Below, in pieces: positions 37,381 to 45,134 of a stretch of 64,000 nucleotides of DNA. The notes under the pieces are model-generated. The model did not search any database, was not told the DNA's origin, and saw only the letters and a list, made by a program, of their open reading frames with translations. Made by a program: the position numbers and the translations under genes. Every line of letters begins with the position of its first letter. The stretch's first letter is position 1. The DNA is from an uncultured Altererythrobacter sp. (lineage in GTDB: Bacteria; Pseudomonadota; Alphaproteobacteria; Sphingomonadales; Sphingomonadaceae). Location: the NCBI GenBank assembly GCA_947492235.1, contig CANLLZ010000001.1:496001-560000 (forward strand), written 5' to 3'.

Positions 37381-37390
37381 GGAGCGCTCC

Positions 37391-37762
37391 ATGGCCGATT
37401 CGCTCACTCTCCGCTTCGCCGATATCCAAACCGATGTGCTGACCGGCATCTATTCGGAAGAGACGGGCAAGCCCCAGCCGCTGCGCATCACGATCGAGGC
37501 GGATTACAAAGTCGCGGACCGCTACGATCCCGACACGCCGCTGGACGCCAGCAAGAACTACATGGACCTGAAATTCGCGGCTACCGATGCACTGCCCGAA
37601 GGCGTGCATTTCAAGCTGATCGAATCGGTGGCCGACCATATCTGCGAGACTTTGTTTGCGCAGGACGAGCATGTGCTGCGGGTGAGTGTGCATATCGTGA
37701 AGCTGGCGATTGCGGTCGATAAGGAGCAGATCGGGATTACGCTGACGCGCGAGCGCCGCTGA
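37391..37762 (+). CDS. folB: Dihydroneopterin aldolase family protein
   Basis: Protein of 123 residues in the FolB/tunnelling fold. It has TGIYSEETGKPQPLRI with the substrate Glu, a DLKFAATDALPEGVHFKLIESVADHI block and the catalytic Lys in VSVHIVKLAI. It should retro-aldol cleave dihydroneopterin for folate synthesis. GGAG lies 6 bases before the ATG. Its last base overlaps the next start. Confidence 0.85.
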   Translation: MADSLTLRFADIQTDVLTGIYSEETGKPQPLRITIEADYKVADRYDPDTPLDASKNYMDLKFAATDALPEGVHFKLIESVADHICETLFAQDEHVLRVSVHIVKLAIAVDKEQIGITLTRERR

Positions 37763-38124
37763 TGGATACCCCGCAGCAGATTGTCATCGAACCAGGCGAG
37801 CTGCCGTCCGGCGCTCTGGACGCGGCGGCGGTGCTCCACGAGACGATTGCAGCGCGGGTCGCGCAGGCAGCGCAAGACGGTGCCTCCGACGTGGTGCTCG
37901 CCCTGCCTGCTGCCCCTTATGACCACACCGATTGGCGGCGCACCGCTGCGCGCGATCTGGCGCGAACCCATGCGCCGGTGCGAGTGAATGTGATCGGCGG
38001 AGGTGACGCGCAGGCGAGGGCTGCGACAACAGCCTATTTGGCAGGTGCGCATGGGATTACGGGCCAGTATCTACCCCTTGATAACAATGGTGCAGGCGAT
38101 CCGGCCTGCACAATCGGGGAGTAG
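37762..38124 (+). CDS. Truncated SDR-like Rossmann protein
   Basis: Protein of 120 residues. The C-terminal AYLAGAHGITGQYLPLDNNG looks like the last strand-turn of a short-chain dehydrogenase (TGQ...VDGG), and the middle has a VVLALPAAPYDH strand. There is no TGxxxGIG loop and no YxxxK pair, so it is unlikely to be a working reductase. It sits between folB and moaA, where pteridine reductases could be expected. It may be a degenerate or non-catalytic partner of the pterin enzymes. Confidence 0.6.
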   Translation: MDTPQQIVIEPGELPSGALDAAAVLHETIAARVAQAAQDGASDVVLALPAAPYDHTDWRRTAARDLARTHAPVRVNVIGGGDAQARAATTAYLAGAHGITGQYLPLDNNGAGDPACTIGE

Positions 38125-38129
38125 GATTT

Positions 38130-39128
38130 GTGAGCAGCAAGGGTCTGGTCGATACGTTCGGGCGGCAGATTACCTATCTGCGCCTCTCGATCACGGATCG
38201 CTGCGACCTGCGCTGCACCTATTGCATGCCCGAACGCATGACCTTCCTGCCCAAGAAGGAAGTGCTGGACCTCGAAGAGCTCTACGCCCTCGCGCGCGGA
38301 TTTATGGACCGCGGTGTCCGCAAGATCCGGCTGACCGGCGGGGAGCCGCTGGTGCGCAAGGACGCGGTGGATCTGGTGCGCGCCATTGGCCGCCATGTGG
38401 GGTCGGAGCTCGACGAGCTGACGCTGACCACCAATGGCACACAGCTGTCGCAGCACGCAGTGGCGCTGGCCGATGCGGGTGTGCGACGCATCAATGTCTC
38501 GCTCGATACGCTGGACCGGGATGTGTTCGCCGGCCTCGCGCGCCGCGATGCCTTGCCGCAAGTGCTGGGAGGAATTGCTGCAGCGAAGGCGGCGGGGCTG
38601 AAGGTCAAGATCAACACCGTCGCGCTGAAGGGCGTGAACGAGCACACCATCCCCGCGCTGATCGAGTGGGCGCATGGCGAAGGGCACGACATTACCCTGA
38701 TCGAGACGATGCCGCTGGGCGTGGTGGACGAGGACCGGACCGACCGTTTCCTGCCGCTGTCCAAAGTGCGCGAGGACCTGGAAGCGCGCTGGACGCTGGA
38801 GTCGTCGGAGCACCGCACCGGCGGCCCGTCGCGCTATTTTGAAGTGCGCGAGACCGGCGGATTGCTGGGGCTGATCACCCCGATGACCGAGAATTTCTGC
38901 GCCGGATGCAACCGTATCCGGGTGACAACCACAGGCCAGCTTTACCCCTGCCTTGGCGGTGGAGAGCGCGTTGATCTGCGTGCCGCGCTGCGCTCCGATT
39001 CGCCCGAGGCCCGGCTCGAGGCCGCCCTCGATCAGGCGATGTCGATCAAGCCGGAGCGGCACAATTTCCGGATCGGCGCGGGCGAAGCGCCTGCGGTCGA
39101 CCGGCATATGTCGATGACTGGCGGCTGA
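38130..39128 (+). CDS. moaA: GTP 3',8-cyclase MoaA
   Basis: Radical-SAM enzyme of molybdenum cofactor synthesis, 332 residues from a GTG start. The N-terminal cluster motif is CDLRCTYCMPE and the C-terminal second cluster is FCAGCNRIRVTTTGQLYPC. KIRLTGGEPLVRKD binds SAM. It overlaps moaD by one base. moaC, needed for the next step, is not next to it. Confidence 0.96.
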   Translation: MSSKGLVDTFGRQITYLRLSITDRCDLRCTYCMPERMTFLPKKEVLDLEELYALARGFMDRGVRKIRLTGGEPLVRKDAVDLVRAIGRHVGSELDELTLTTNGTQLSQHAVALADAGVRRINVSLDTLDRDVFAGLARRDALPQVLGGIAAAKAAGLKVKINTVALKGVNEHTIPALIEWAHGEGHDITLIETMPLGVVDEDRTDRFLPLSKVREDLEARWTLESSEHRTGGPSRYFEVRETGGLLGLITPMTENFCAGCNRIRVTTTGQLYPCLGGGERVDLRAALRSDSPEARLEAALDQAMSIKPERHNFRIGAGEAPAVDRHMSMTGG

Positions 39129-39370
39129 TGAGCGTCAAGGTTCTATTCCTTGGGCCGTTGGCCGATCTGGAAGGCGCGTCCGAACGCGAATTCGATGCAC
39201 CGCTCGACTGGCCCGGCCTCCTCTCGCAAGTCTCCGACAATGTCGCCGGGCAATTGCTGGAAGCGCGGGTAAACATCGCATGCGGGGGCAAGGTGCTGCC
39301 CGAAAAGACCACGCTGCAAGCCAGGGATGGCGACGAGGTGGCGCTGCTCCCGCCGGTGAGCGGTGGCTAG
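39128..39370 (+). CDS. moaD: Molybdopterin synthase small subunit
   Basis: Ubiquitin-like sulfur carrier of 80 residues. It ends in the required Gly-Gly (LLPPVSGG), to which the thiocarboxylate is attached. It overlaps moaE by 8 bases, so the two subunits are made together. Confidence 0.94.
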   Translation: MSVKVLFLGPLADLEGASEREFDAPLDWPGLLSQVSDNVAGQLLEARVNIACGGKVLPEKTTLQARDGDEVALLPPVSGG

Positions 39371-39848
39371 AATCGCGGTCAATGCGCCGGTCGATGTGCG
39401 CGTGCTGGAGAACGGCTTCTCCGTTGGCGAAGCGCTGGCGGCCTTCAATGCCGCGCATCCCGATTCCGGCGGTATCACCAGTTTCGTCGGCACGGTTCGC
39501 CCCGATGGCGAGGTGAAAGCGCTGGAACTCACCCATTACGAGCCGCTGACATTGCCGGGCATGGAGGAGATCGCTGCGCAGGCGATGGAGCGCTGGAGCC
39601 TTGACGGGATGCTGGCATGGCACCGCGTCGGGATGCTGACACCGGGCCAGTCCATCGTGCTGGTCGCCGCGGCCGCGCGCCACCGCAGGGCGGCTTTCGA
39701 AGCGACAGATTTTGTCATGGACCACCTCAAAAGCGCGGCATGGTTCTGGAAACGGGAGCAGCGCGGGACCGGTGCTGATGGGGCGTGGCACTGGATTTCC
39801 CCGCGCGATGCCGACTATTCCGACCGGGCGCGGTGGGAAAAGGAATAA
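39363..39848 (+). CDS. moaE: Molybdopterin synthase catalytic subunit
   Basis: Protein of 161 residues that with MoaD makes molybdopterin. It carries the family blocks GGITSFVGTVR, LELTHYEPL, HRVGML, and AFEATDFVMDHLKSAAWFWKRE near the C-terminus, with the active-site lysine in that last helix. The start is GTG at 39363, inside moaD. Confidence 0.94.
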   Translation: MARIAVNAPVDVRVLENGFSVGEALAAFNAAHPDSGGITSFVGTVRPDGEVKALELTHYEPLTLPGMEEIAAQAMERWSLDGMLAWHRVGMLTPGQSIVLVAAAARHRRAAFEATDFVMDHLKSAAWFWKREQRGTGADGAWHWISPRDADYSDRARWEKE

Positions 39849-39860
39849 ACTTCCGCCAGT

Positions 39861-39902
39861 TTGATCTGCGTCAAAGCGCGCAGGGCCAAGGCGGGTCATA
39901 AC
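39861..39902 (+). promoter_or_regulatory. FNR box and -10 of a class II FNR-activated promoter
   Basis: TTGATCTGCGTCAA at 39861-39874 is a near-perfect FNR/FixK-type palindrome (TTGAT-N4-GTCAA). The -10-like CATAAC at 39897-39902 matches four of six bases and places a start near 39909. The box centre is then at about -41.5, the classic activating position. It precedes the membrane-protein gene at 39932, which has a strong AGGAGG. Confidence 0.75.
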
Positions 39903-39931
39903 TCTCCTCAACACCTGAGGAGGAACTTCCA

Positions 39932-40375
39932 ATGTCCGATCTGCTTTCCCGCGACGTCCTTTCCGCCAATGCCATCGTCCATGATGTGCTGCCCGTGGCC
40001 CACGATGTCGACCGCACCTTCGAAATGCCGAAGGGCCTCTATATGGCGACGGTCGGCCTGTATCTCGGCTTTCTCGCCATCATGGCTGCAGGGATGAGCA
40101 CGCCCGGCCTGATCATCCCGATGGCGATCTTCGCGATCTTCATCGTGGCCGGTTTCGGGGTCCCGGCGATCTGGACTCGGTTGAGCCCGGCCACTCTGTC
40201 AAAGCCGCTGAGCTGGAGCGTCTTCAAAAGCCGGGGCATCATGACCCATACGGGCCGTCTTTCGGCCAAGGACGCAACCATCCAGATGCTGATCCTGCCG
40301 GTGCTGATCGTGTGCTGGGCGCTGGTCTGCGTCATCATCGCAGCCTTCGTCATGTGGACATGGGCCGTGATGTGA
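39932..40375 (+). CDS. Small membrane protein of unknown function, FNR-box linked
   Basis: Protein of 147 residues with three hydrophobic segments (YMATVGLYLGFLAIMAAG, LIIPMAIFAIFIVAGF and a long one near the C-terminus, ending MWTWAVM). The 35-residue N-terminus is soluble. ACCTGAGGAGGAA precedes the ATG. The adjacent FNR-type regulator faces it from the other strand, so oxygen-limited induction is likely. I do not recognise the family. Confidence 0.75.
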   Translation: MSDLLSRDVLSANAIVHDVLPVAHDVDRTFEMPKGLYMATVGLYLGFLAIMAAGMSTPGLIIPMAIFAIFIVAGFGVPAIWTRLSPATLSKPLSWSVFKSRGIMTHTGRLSAKDATIQMLILPVLIVCWALVCVIIAAFVMWTWAVM

Positions 40376-40402
40376 GCGGGCGACGCGATGTGAAGCGATA
40401 AT

Positions 40403-41095
40403 CTACACCGCGCCCGCAAGGGAGGAGAGGCGCGCGGGGTCGACCAGTTCGATCCCGCGTTTGCCGTTTTTGGCGATCACGCCGTCTTTCTCCAGCCGGG
40501 TCAGGCGGCGGCTGACGGTTTCGATGGTCAGCCCCAGCATCTGGGCCATTTCGCCGCGTGTCAGGGGTAGATCGAACGCCTGCGCCGGATGGCAGGGCGA
40601 ATGGCTGGCGGCCTGGGCCAGCGATAGCAGCAGGCCCGCAATGCGCGTTGCGGCGTCCTGCTTGCCCGTCAGTTCCAGCAGCGCGCGGGCCGAATGAAGT
40701 TCATCCTGTGAACGCCGGAGCAAAGCGCGGGCGAGGGCGGGGTGCTTGTCCAGCGCCGCCTCCATCGCGCTGCGCGAAAAGACGCACAGACGGCAATCGG
40801 TCAGCGCCGTCACATCGTGATCGGCGAAGGGGCGAAACATCTCGCCGACAAAGCCCGCCGGATGGATCAGCGCGAGAATGCGCTCTTCGCCGGAGATATC
40901 GGTGCTCGACACTTTGAGCGCGCCGGTCAGCAATGTGGCGCAGGCATCGGCATCGTCGCCGGCGGCAAACAGGACTTCGCCGCGCGACAATGTGCGGGTG
41001 CGACCGGCCGTGGCGAGCTCGGCCCGCTCCTGCTCGTCCAGCACTGCACAGGCCGCCTGATCACGCACAGGGCAGGTCGCGCACTCCAGCGCCAT
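40403..41095 (-). CDS. Crp/Fnr family regulator, FNR-type
   Basis: Protein of 230 residues. The N-terminal cysteines C5-x2-C8-x6-C15 together with cysteines in LTDCRLC near 100 are the arrangement of an oxygen-labile 4Fe-4S cluster sensor. A CRP-like effector domain follows, then the helix-turn-helix with LTRGEMAQMLGLTIETVSRRLTRL. The recognition residues Glu-Thr-x-Ser-Arg are those of FNR, which reads TTGAT. This matches the box at 39861. It is the last gene after a small lipoprotein gene (TGATG overlap). Confidence 0.9.
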   Translation of the reverse strand: MALECATCPVRDQAACAVLDEQERAELATAGRTRTLSRGEVLFAAGDDADACATLLTGALKVSSTDISGEERILALIHPAGFVGEMFRPFADHDVTALTDCRLCVFSRSAMEAALDKHPALARALLRRSQDELHSARALLELTGKQDAATRIAGLLLSLAQAASHSPCHPAQAFDLPLTRGEMAQMLGLTIETVSRRLTRLEKDGVIAKNGKRGIELVDPARLSSLAGAV

Positions 41096-41643
41096 CAGCG
41101 GATCCGGCTGCGCAATTGCGCCAGCGTGCGGTCTTCCTCCGCCACCAGAGCGAGGACATCGCGGTGGGCCCGGGCGACCTCTGCCACCGGGTCGAGCCGC
41201 GCCGCCTGATCGACCAGCAAGGCGTCGAGATCGGCCAGCGGAACTGCGGTGAGCGAGCGGTGCGTTTCCAGATCGGCCAGAGCAACCTGCGCGCGCGCCC
41301 AGGCATCGCTGGCGGGTGCAGCGCCGGCCCCGGCAGACACGGCGCGGCGGGCGGCGGGGGCGGCGGCAAGGAATCGCTGATGCGCCGCGACAGCATCGCT
41401 GCGCAGGCTGGCGGCCCGCTCGAGCACATCCGCACTGGTGATGCGCGGGGGCACGGGGATTGCGGGGACGGGTGGTTCTGGCGCCTCGATCGTGCCCCGC
41501 GGCCGCTCCGCATCGCGAATGGCCAGCGAGGGATAGTCGCCGCTCGCCGCTGCGCAGCCGGGCAGAGCGAAGATAAGCGCCAGAGACGCGCAGGCCGGGA
41601 GCGGCTTGCGGAAAGGGGCGGTGTTGACCATGAGACGGTTCAT
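41095..41643 (-). CDS. Putative lipoprotein, hypothetical
   Basis: Protein of 182 residues. The N-terminus MNRLMVN...SLALIFALPGCAAA ends in a lipobox with Cys around residue 30. The rest is proline- and alanine-rich then helical with acidic and basic residues (DLETHRSLT, EDRTLAQLRSRIR). The TGA overlaps the ATG of the regulator by one base, so it is co-translated with the FNR-type protein. No named family recognised. Confidence 0.6.
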   Translation of the reverse strand: MNRLMVNTAPFRKPLPACASLALIFALPGCAAASGDYPSLAIRDAERPRGTIEAPEPPVPAIPVPPRITSADVLERAASLRSDAVAAHQRFLAAAPAARRAVSAGAGAAPASDAWARAQVALADLETHRSLTAVPLADLDALLVDQAARLDPVAEVARAHRDVLALVAEEDRTLAQLRSRIR

Positions 41644-41777
41644 AGCACGGTGCATATCATGCACGCGGAACGATGCCACCCTTGAGCGTGTGCGGAGAGA
41701 TGCAGCGGGCAGGTCAATGCACCTCGACCGGCCGCAAATTCTCTTCCTCGAAACACCACTTTCCGCAGCCTCAAGCG

Positions 41778-41806
41778 TTGACTTGGCGGCGCGCTTACCT
41801 TAACGG
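41778..41806 (+). promoter_or_regulatory. Possible promoter for rplU-rpmA
   Basis: TTGACT at 41778-41783 and TAACGG at 41801-41806 are 17 bases apart, about 95 bases ahead of rplU. The -35 is good and the -10 weak. A TATATAA stretch at about 41891 lies too close to the start codon for a typical promoter. Confidence 0.35.
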
Positions 41807-41900
41807 CACTCGTCTTTCCGGGCTCCGCTGTATGGCGGACCGTCCGGCGCGTCGCATTCATAAGGGTGCGGCACAGCACTAAAACGGAAGTATATAAGCC

Positions 41901-42407
41901 ATGTTCGCTATCGTGCGCACAGGCGGCAAGCAGTACCGCGTTGCCGCCGGAGATAAAATTGCCGTCGAGAAGCTCGCCGGAGAAGCCGGTGACACGGTCA
42001 CGCTGGGTGACGTTCTGCTGGCCGGTGAAGGCGATTCGATTGCCGACGCTGCCAAGGTGACGGTTTCGGCCGAAATCATCGCCCAGGCGAAGAGCGAGAA
42101 GGTGATCGTTTTCAAGAAGCGTCGCCGTCACAACTATCGCCGCAAGGCTGGCCACCGCCAGATGATGACGCTGCTGCGCATTACCGATGTTGGCGAAGGC
42201 AAGGCGAAGGCCAAGGCCGCGCCGAAGAAGGCTGCTGCCAAGACGGAAGCTCCGGCTGAAGAGAAGAAGGCTGCGGCACCCAAGGCTCCGGCCAAGAAGC
42301 CTGCTGCCAAGAAAGCGGCACCGAAAACCGAAGCTGCGGCAAAGAAGGCTCCGGCCAAGAAGCCCGCAGCGAAGAAGGCAGCCCCCAAAGCTGCTGACAA
42401 GAAGTAA
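41901..42407 (+). CDS. rplU: Ribosomal protein bL21 with Lys/Ala-rich C-terminal tail
   Basis: The first 100 residues are a normal bL21 ([34 protein letters not shown]). They are followed by about 70 residues made of Lys, Ala, Pro and Glu, with repeated [18 protein letters not shown] blocks. The tail resembles histone H1/AlgP-type basic tails and is longer than most bL21 extensions. It is likely disordered and RNA- or DNA-binding. It is followed by rpmA after 12 bases. Confidence 0.95.
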   Translation: MFAIVRTGGKQYRVAAGDKIAVEKLAGEAGDTVTLGDVLLAGEGDSIADAAKVTVSAEIIAQAKSEKVIVFKKRRRHNYRRKAGHRQMMTLLRITDVGEGKAKAKAAPKKAAAKTEAPAEEKKAAAPKAPAKKPAAKKAAPKTEAAAKKAPAKKPAAKKAAPKAADKK

Positions 42408-42419
42408 GGAGACCGATCG

Positions 42420-42689
42420 ATGGCACATAAAAAAGCAGGCGGTTCATCCCGCAACGGTCGCGACTCCGCAGGCCGCCGTCTTGGCGTGAAGAAATTCGGC
42501 AGCGAAGGCGTTGTCGCGGGCAACATTATCGTTCGCCAACGCGGCACCAAATTCTACCCGGCAAACAATGTCGGCATGGGCAAGGATCACACCCTGTTCG
42601 CTCTGGAAGACGGCGTCGTCCGTTTCCACACCGGACGCCTAGGCCGCAAATTCGTATCGGTCGATGCGATTGCCGAGGCAGCTGAATAA
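42420..42689 (+). CDS. rpmA: Ribosomal protein bL27
   Basis: Protein of 89 residues. It begins [20 protein letters not shown], the flexible N-terminus that reaches the peptidyl-transferase centre, and has [12 protein letters not shown]. The rplU-rpmA order is universal. AAGGAGA lies 10 bases before the ATG. Confidence 0.97.
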   Translation: MAHKKAGGSSRNGRDSAGRRLGVKKFGSEGVVAGNIIVRQRGTKFYPANNVGMGKDHTLFALEDGVVRFHTGRLGRKFVSVDAIAEAAE

Positions 42690-42691
42690 CC

Positions 42692-42727
42692 GGACGGTTC
42701 GATAAGGGAACCGTCCACCGGGACGGT
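42692..42727 (+). promoter_or_regulatory. Mutually exclusive hairpins after rpmA
   Basis: GGACGGTTC (42692-42700) can pair with GAACCGTCC (42708-42716). The middle segment ACCGTCC can also pair with GGACGGT at 42721-42727. Only one hairpin can form. Together with the next terminator this is the layout of an attenuation or RNA-end-processing site. Confidence 0.5.
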
Positions 42728-42755
42728 CCCAGCCGGGCTTACCACCGGCACCACT

Positions 42756-42815
42756 AGAGGGAGATGGGGCTTTCCCGGGATTACCCGGGGAGCCCGTCTC
42801 CCTCTTGTCGTTTCT
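42756..42815 (+). terminator. Rho-independent terminator of rplU-rpmA
   Basis: AGAGGGAGATGGGGCT (42756-42771) pairs with AGCCCGTCTCCCTCT (42791-42805), with one bulge. An inner CCCGGG-ATTA-CCCGGG extends the stem, and TTGTCGTTT follows. It is a long, GC-rich stem with a T-rich tail. Confidence 0.75.
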
Positions 42816-42918
42816 CCCTCTCACATTGGCGAATTTCGGTTCGCTGAAACGGGAATGTCACGCAGAGTGCCTATCGGGGCATTCATCCATTGGGGGCGTG
42901 GCGATGAGGAGAGATGCA

Positions 42919-43455
42919 ATGTTCCATCGCAGCGAAAGACTGCTGCTCCGGCCTCCTTGGGCAGAGGATTGGGAAAACGTGCTCGGCGGGATCGCCGACG
43001 AGGGCGTCGTGCGCAATCTGGCGCGCGCCCCGTGGCCCTATTCCGCCGATGATGCGCGCGATTTCGTGTCCTTGCCGATTGCGGACCTGTATCCGCGCTT
43101 CCTGATTACGCGCGCAGACAGCGGCGCATTGGTGGGCTGCATCGGGATCGACCCGCATGATGGCGATACCGAGATGGGCTACTGGATCGCGCGCCAGCAC
43201 TGGGGGCAGGGCTACGCCACCGAAGCGGGGCGGGCCGTGTTGCAGATCGCCAGCACGCTGGGCCACCGGCGCATCGTCGCCAGCCACTATCTCGATAACC
43301 CCGCCTCCGGACGCGTGCTGGAGAAGCTGGGCTTCCAGCGCACCGGCCGCGTGGTCGACCGCCACAGCTGCGGACGGGGCGAAGCTGCGCCTACGGCGGA
43401 GTTCGTGCTCGATCTGGAGGAAGCGGAGGAAGAGGCGGCGCGAAGGGCGGCTTGA
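42919..43455 (+). CDS. GNAT family N-acetyltransferase (RimJ/RimL type)
   Basis: Protein of 178 residues in the RimJ/RimL group: SERLLLRPPWAEDWENVL at the start, the acetyl-CoA loop HWGQGYATEAGRAVL, and NPASGRVLEKLGFQRTGR at the end. AGGAGAG lies 5 bases before the ATG at 42919; an ATG at 42904 is also possible. Substrate (protein N-terminus or small molecule) unknown. Confidence 0.88.
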   Translation: MFHRSERLLLRPPWAEDWENVLGGIADEGVVRNLARAPWPYSADDARDFVSLPIADLYPRFLITRADSGALVGCIGIDPHDGDTEMGYWIARQHWGQGYATEAGRAVLQIASTLGHRRIVASHYLDNPASGRVLEKLGFQRTGRVVDRHSCGRGEAAPTAEFVLDLEEAEEEAARRAA

Positions 43456-44111
43456 GGGTTTTTGGGCCAGTTTTTACTAAGATCGAACGTTCAGAATGGG
43501 ATAGTTCTGGGATTGTCGGCTTCCAATATTACGCATAGCTAATGCAGGCTTAGCTTCCGCAATCGGTGACTGACAGCTAACGATCCATTTGCAGACATTG
43601 CCCTACGAGCGTTTCTCTCACAGCAACGGCGCTCCGCCAGCGACTGTAATCATGGTGAGAAGAAGTAAGCCGTTGAAATCGTAAGGCAACCCTCTGATTT
43701 CTGACATTTATAGGGGAATACAATGTCCGCCAAACTCAAGGTATCGATTGGATCAGATATCGTCGAAGACTGCATGCGTGTTATCTTGCACCTTAATGAC
43801 AAGCCGCTGATCGAAGGGGTTATCAAAGAAAGTAAGCGGGTTCGCTTTCCTGATTTTCCAATGGATCGATCGTTTGAATTGGACGAGATTCGTGAGGTGC
43901 TGAAGGAATTTATACTAAAGATGGAGTCGACAGAGAATGTCGACATTAATGAACTGTGATGGCATCCTGATAGAAGCCGTCCAATTGTTCTCCGGCCTCA
44001 ACACGATTTGCCGTATCGGTGTCTAGACGTGCGTGTTTTCACCTCCACTTTCAGACTTTGGTGGCCAGACCAAGCTGCGTCGGCTTTCGAGCCGAAAAAC
44101 TCGCTCCTCAC
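43456..44111. other. Lower-GC patch around a single hypothetical gene
   Basis: This stretch is visibly richer in A and T than its surroundings and contains only one supportable gene (43723-43959). It lies between GNAT and metal-hydrolase genes of normal composition. I see no integrase, repeat or attachment site. A past insertion is possible. Confidence 0.5.
43723..43959 (+). CDS. Hypothetical 78-residue protein
   Basis: Protein of 78 residues, charged, with mixed alpha/beta character (KVSIGSDIVEDCMRVILHL, FELDEIREVLKEFILKM). GGGGAA lies 6 bases before the ATG. Codon use is more AT-rich than the neighbours. No recognised family. It looks cytosolic. Confidence 0.6.
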   Translation: MSAKLKVSIGSDIVEDCMRVILHLNDKPLIEGVIKESKRVRFPDFPMDRSFELDEIREVLKEFILKMESTENVDINEL

Positions 44112-45026
44112 TCACTCCGCCGGCATCAACGCGTCCGCAAACTCGCCCTCATACTTCCCGATCAGTTCGCGGTCGTCGTGGTTCCAGGGGTGGAAGCCGG
44201 GGCGGAAATAGGCGATCCATGCGGGCAGGATCTTGCGCACGATGCCGGGGCTGACGGTGAGGTATTTGAACAGGCCCCAGCGCGCTTTCCAGCCCGTGAT
44301 GCCGTCCTGTTCCAGCAAGTCGATCGTGTCGATCCAGCGGTTCTTGAAGAAACGGCCGGTCACCAGCACCATGGTCAGCGAGCGGACTTTCCACGCCTTC
44401 CAGCCTGACCAGTCGCGGGTGGCGTGCAGCCAGGTATCGTAGGCGACGCCCTTGTGCTCGACTTCCTCGACCGCATGCCAGCGCCACATGTCGCGGACCT
44501 CGGGATCGGCGTTTGCGAAATGCTGCGGGTTGGCGAGGAATTCATGCGCCATCATCGCGGTGTAGTGCTCCAGCGCCATGGTGACAGCGAGGTTGGCGAT
44601 GGCGGGGCGGCCCTTGGTCAGCTCAAGCATCTCCTTAACCCGCTGGTCGATCTTGGCGATGTCGTACCCTGCATCTTCGGCCAGCCGGTTGAAGGCGATG
44701 TGTTCGCGGGTGTGGTTGATTTCCTGTTTGACGAAGGCGCGGATTTCGGCGGAGAGCTTTTCGTCCGCGCCGTCACGGTGCGCTTTGACCGCCTCGATGA
44801 AGAAGGCCTCGCCGCGCGGGAAGGTGGCGGAGAGCGCATTGTGCCACGCGGTGCCGAAAGCATCACCGGCCCACCAGCGGGACGGGGTGCTCTCGCGGTT
44901 GAAGCGTTCATCGCGGACCGTGATGGCGAGGTCGGCGGGGCTGCCCGACATAGTCGATTCGCTGCCGGTTTGCGCAGAAGCTTCGGGGGTAATGCCTTCG
45001 GGGGAGATGGTGGTGTGTGCGTTCAT
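44112..45026 (-). CDS. Predicted metal-dependent hydrolase, ferritin-like
   Basis: Protein of 304 residues in the family annotated as predicted metal-dependent hydrolases. It has Glu/His pairs on successive helices: FFIEAVKAH, VKQEINHTREH, MALEHYTAMM and HAVEEVEHKGVAYD. These are typical of a di-iron four-helix site, so an oxygenase-like role is possible. It is divergent from a TetR gene and shares two operator palindromes with it. GAGG precedes the ATG. Confidence 0.83.
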   Translation of the reverse strand: MNAHTTISPEGITPEASAQTGSESTMSGSPADLAITVRDERFNRESTPSRWWAGDAFGTAWHNALSATFPRGEAFFIEAVKAHRDGADEKLSAEIRAFVKQEINHTREHIAFNRLAEDAGYDIAKIDQRVKEMLELTKGRPAIANLAVTMALEHYTAMMAHEFLANPQHFANADPEVRDMWRWHAVEEVEHKGVAYDTWLHATRDWSGWKAWKVRSLTMVLVTGRFFKNRWIDTIDLLEQDGITGWKARWGLFKYLTVSPGIVRKILPAWIAYFRPGFHPWNHDDRELIGKYEGEFADALMPAE

Positions 45027-45042
45027 GGTGGCCTCGTATTAC

Positions 45043-45080
45043 TTACACCGATGTAAATAGCGTTACTGACATTAATGTCA
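45043..45080. promoter_or_regulatory. Twin TetR-type operators over a sigma-70 promoter
   Basis: TTACACCGATGTAA (45043-45056) and TGACATTAATGTCA (45067-45080) are perfect palindromes of one pattern, T-K-A-C-A-N4-T-G-T-M-A, with centres 24 bases apart. On the minus strand TTGACA (45076-45081) and TATTTA (45054-45059), 16 bases apart, form the metal-hydrolase promoter. Each box overlaps one palindrome, so a bound repressor would block it. Confidence 0.75.
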
Positions 45081-45134
45081 ATAGTGCTCATGGACGCTTG
45101 TTGTTCCCCGCGCGCGGTTCTATCTGCCTGTCCG

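Noticed and set aside
43723-43959. Antitoxin/toxin role for the 78-residue protein
   Set aside because: It stands alone with no partner frame next to it, and no motif suggests such a role.
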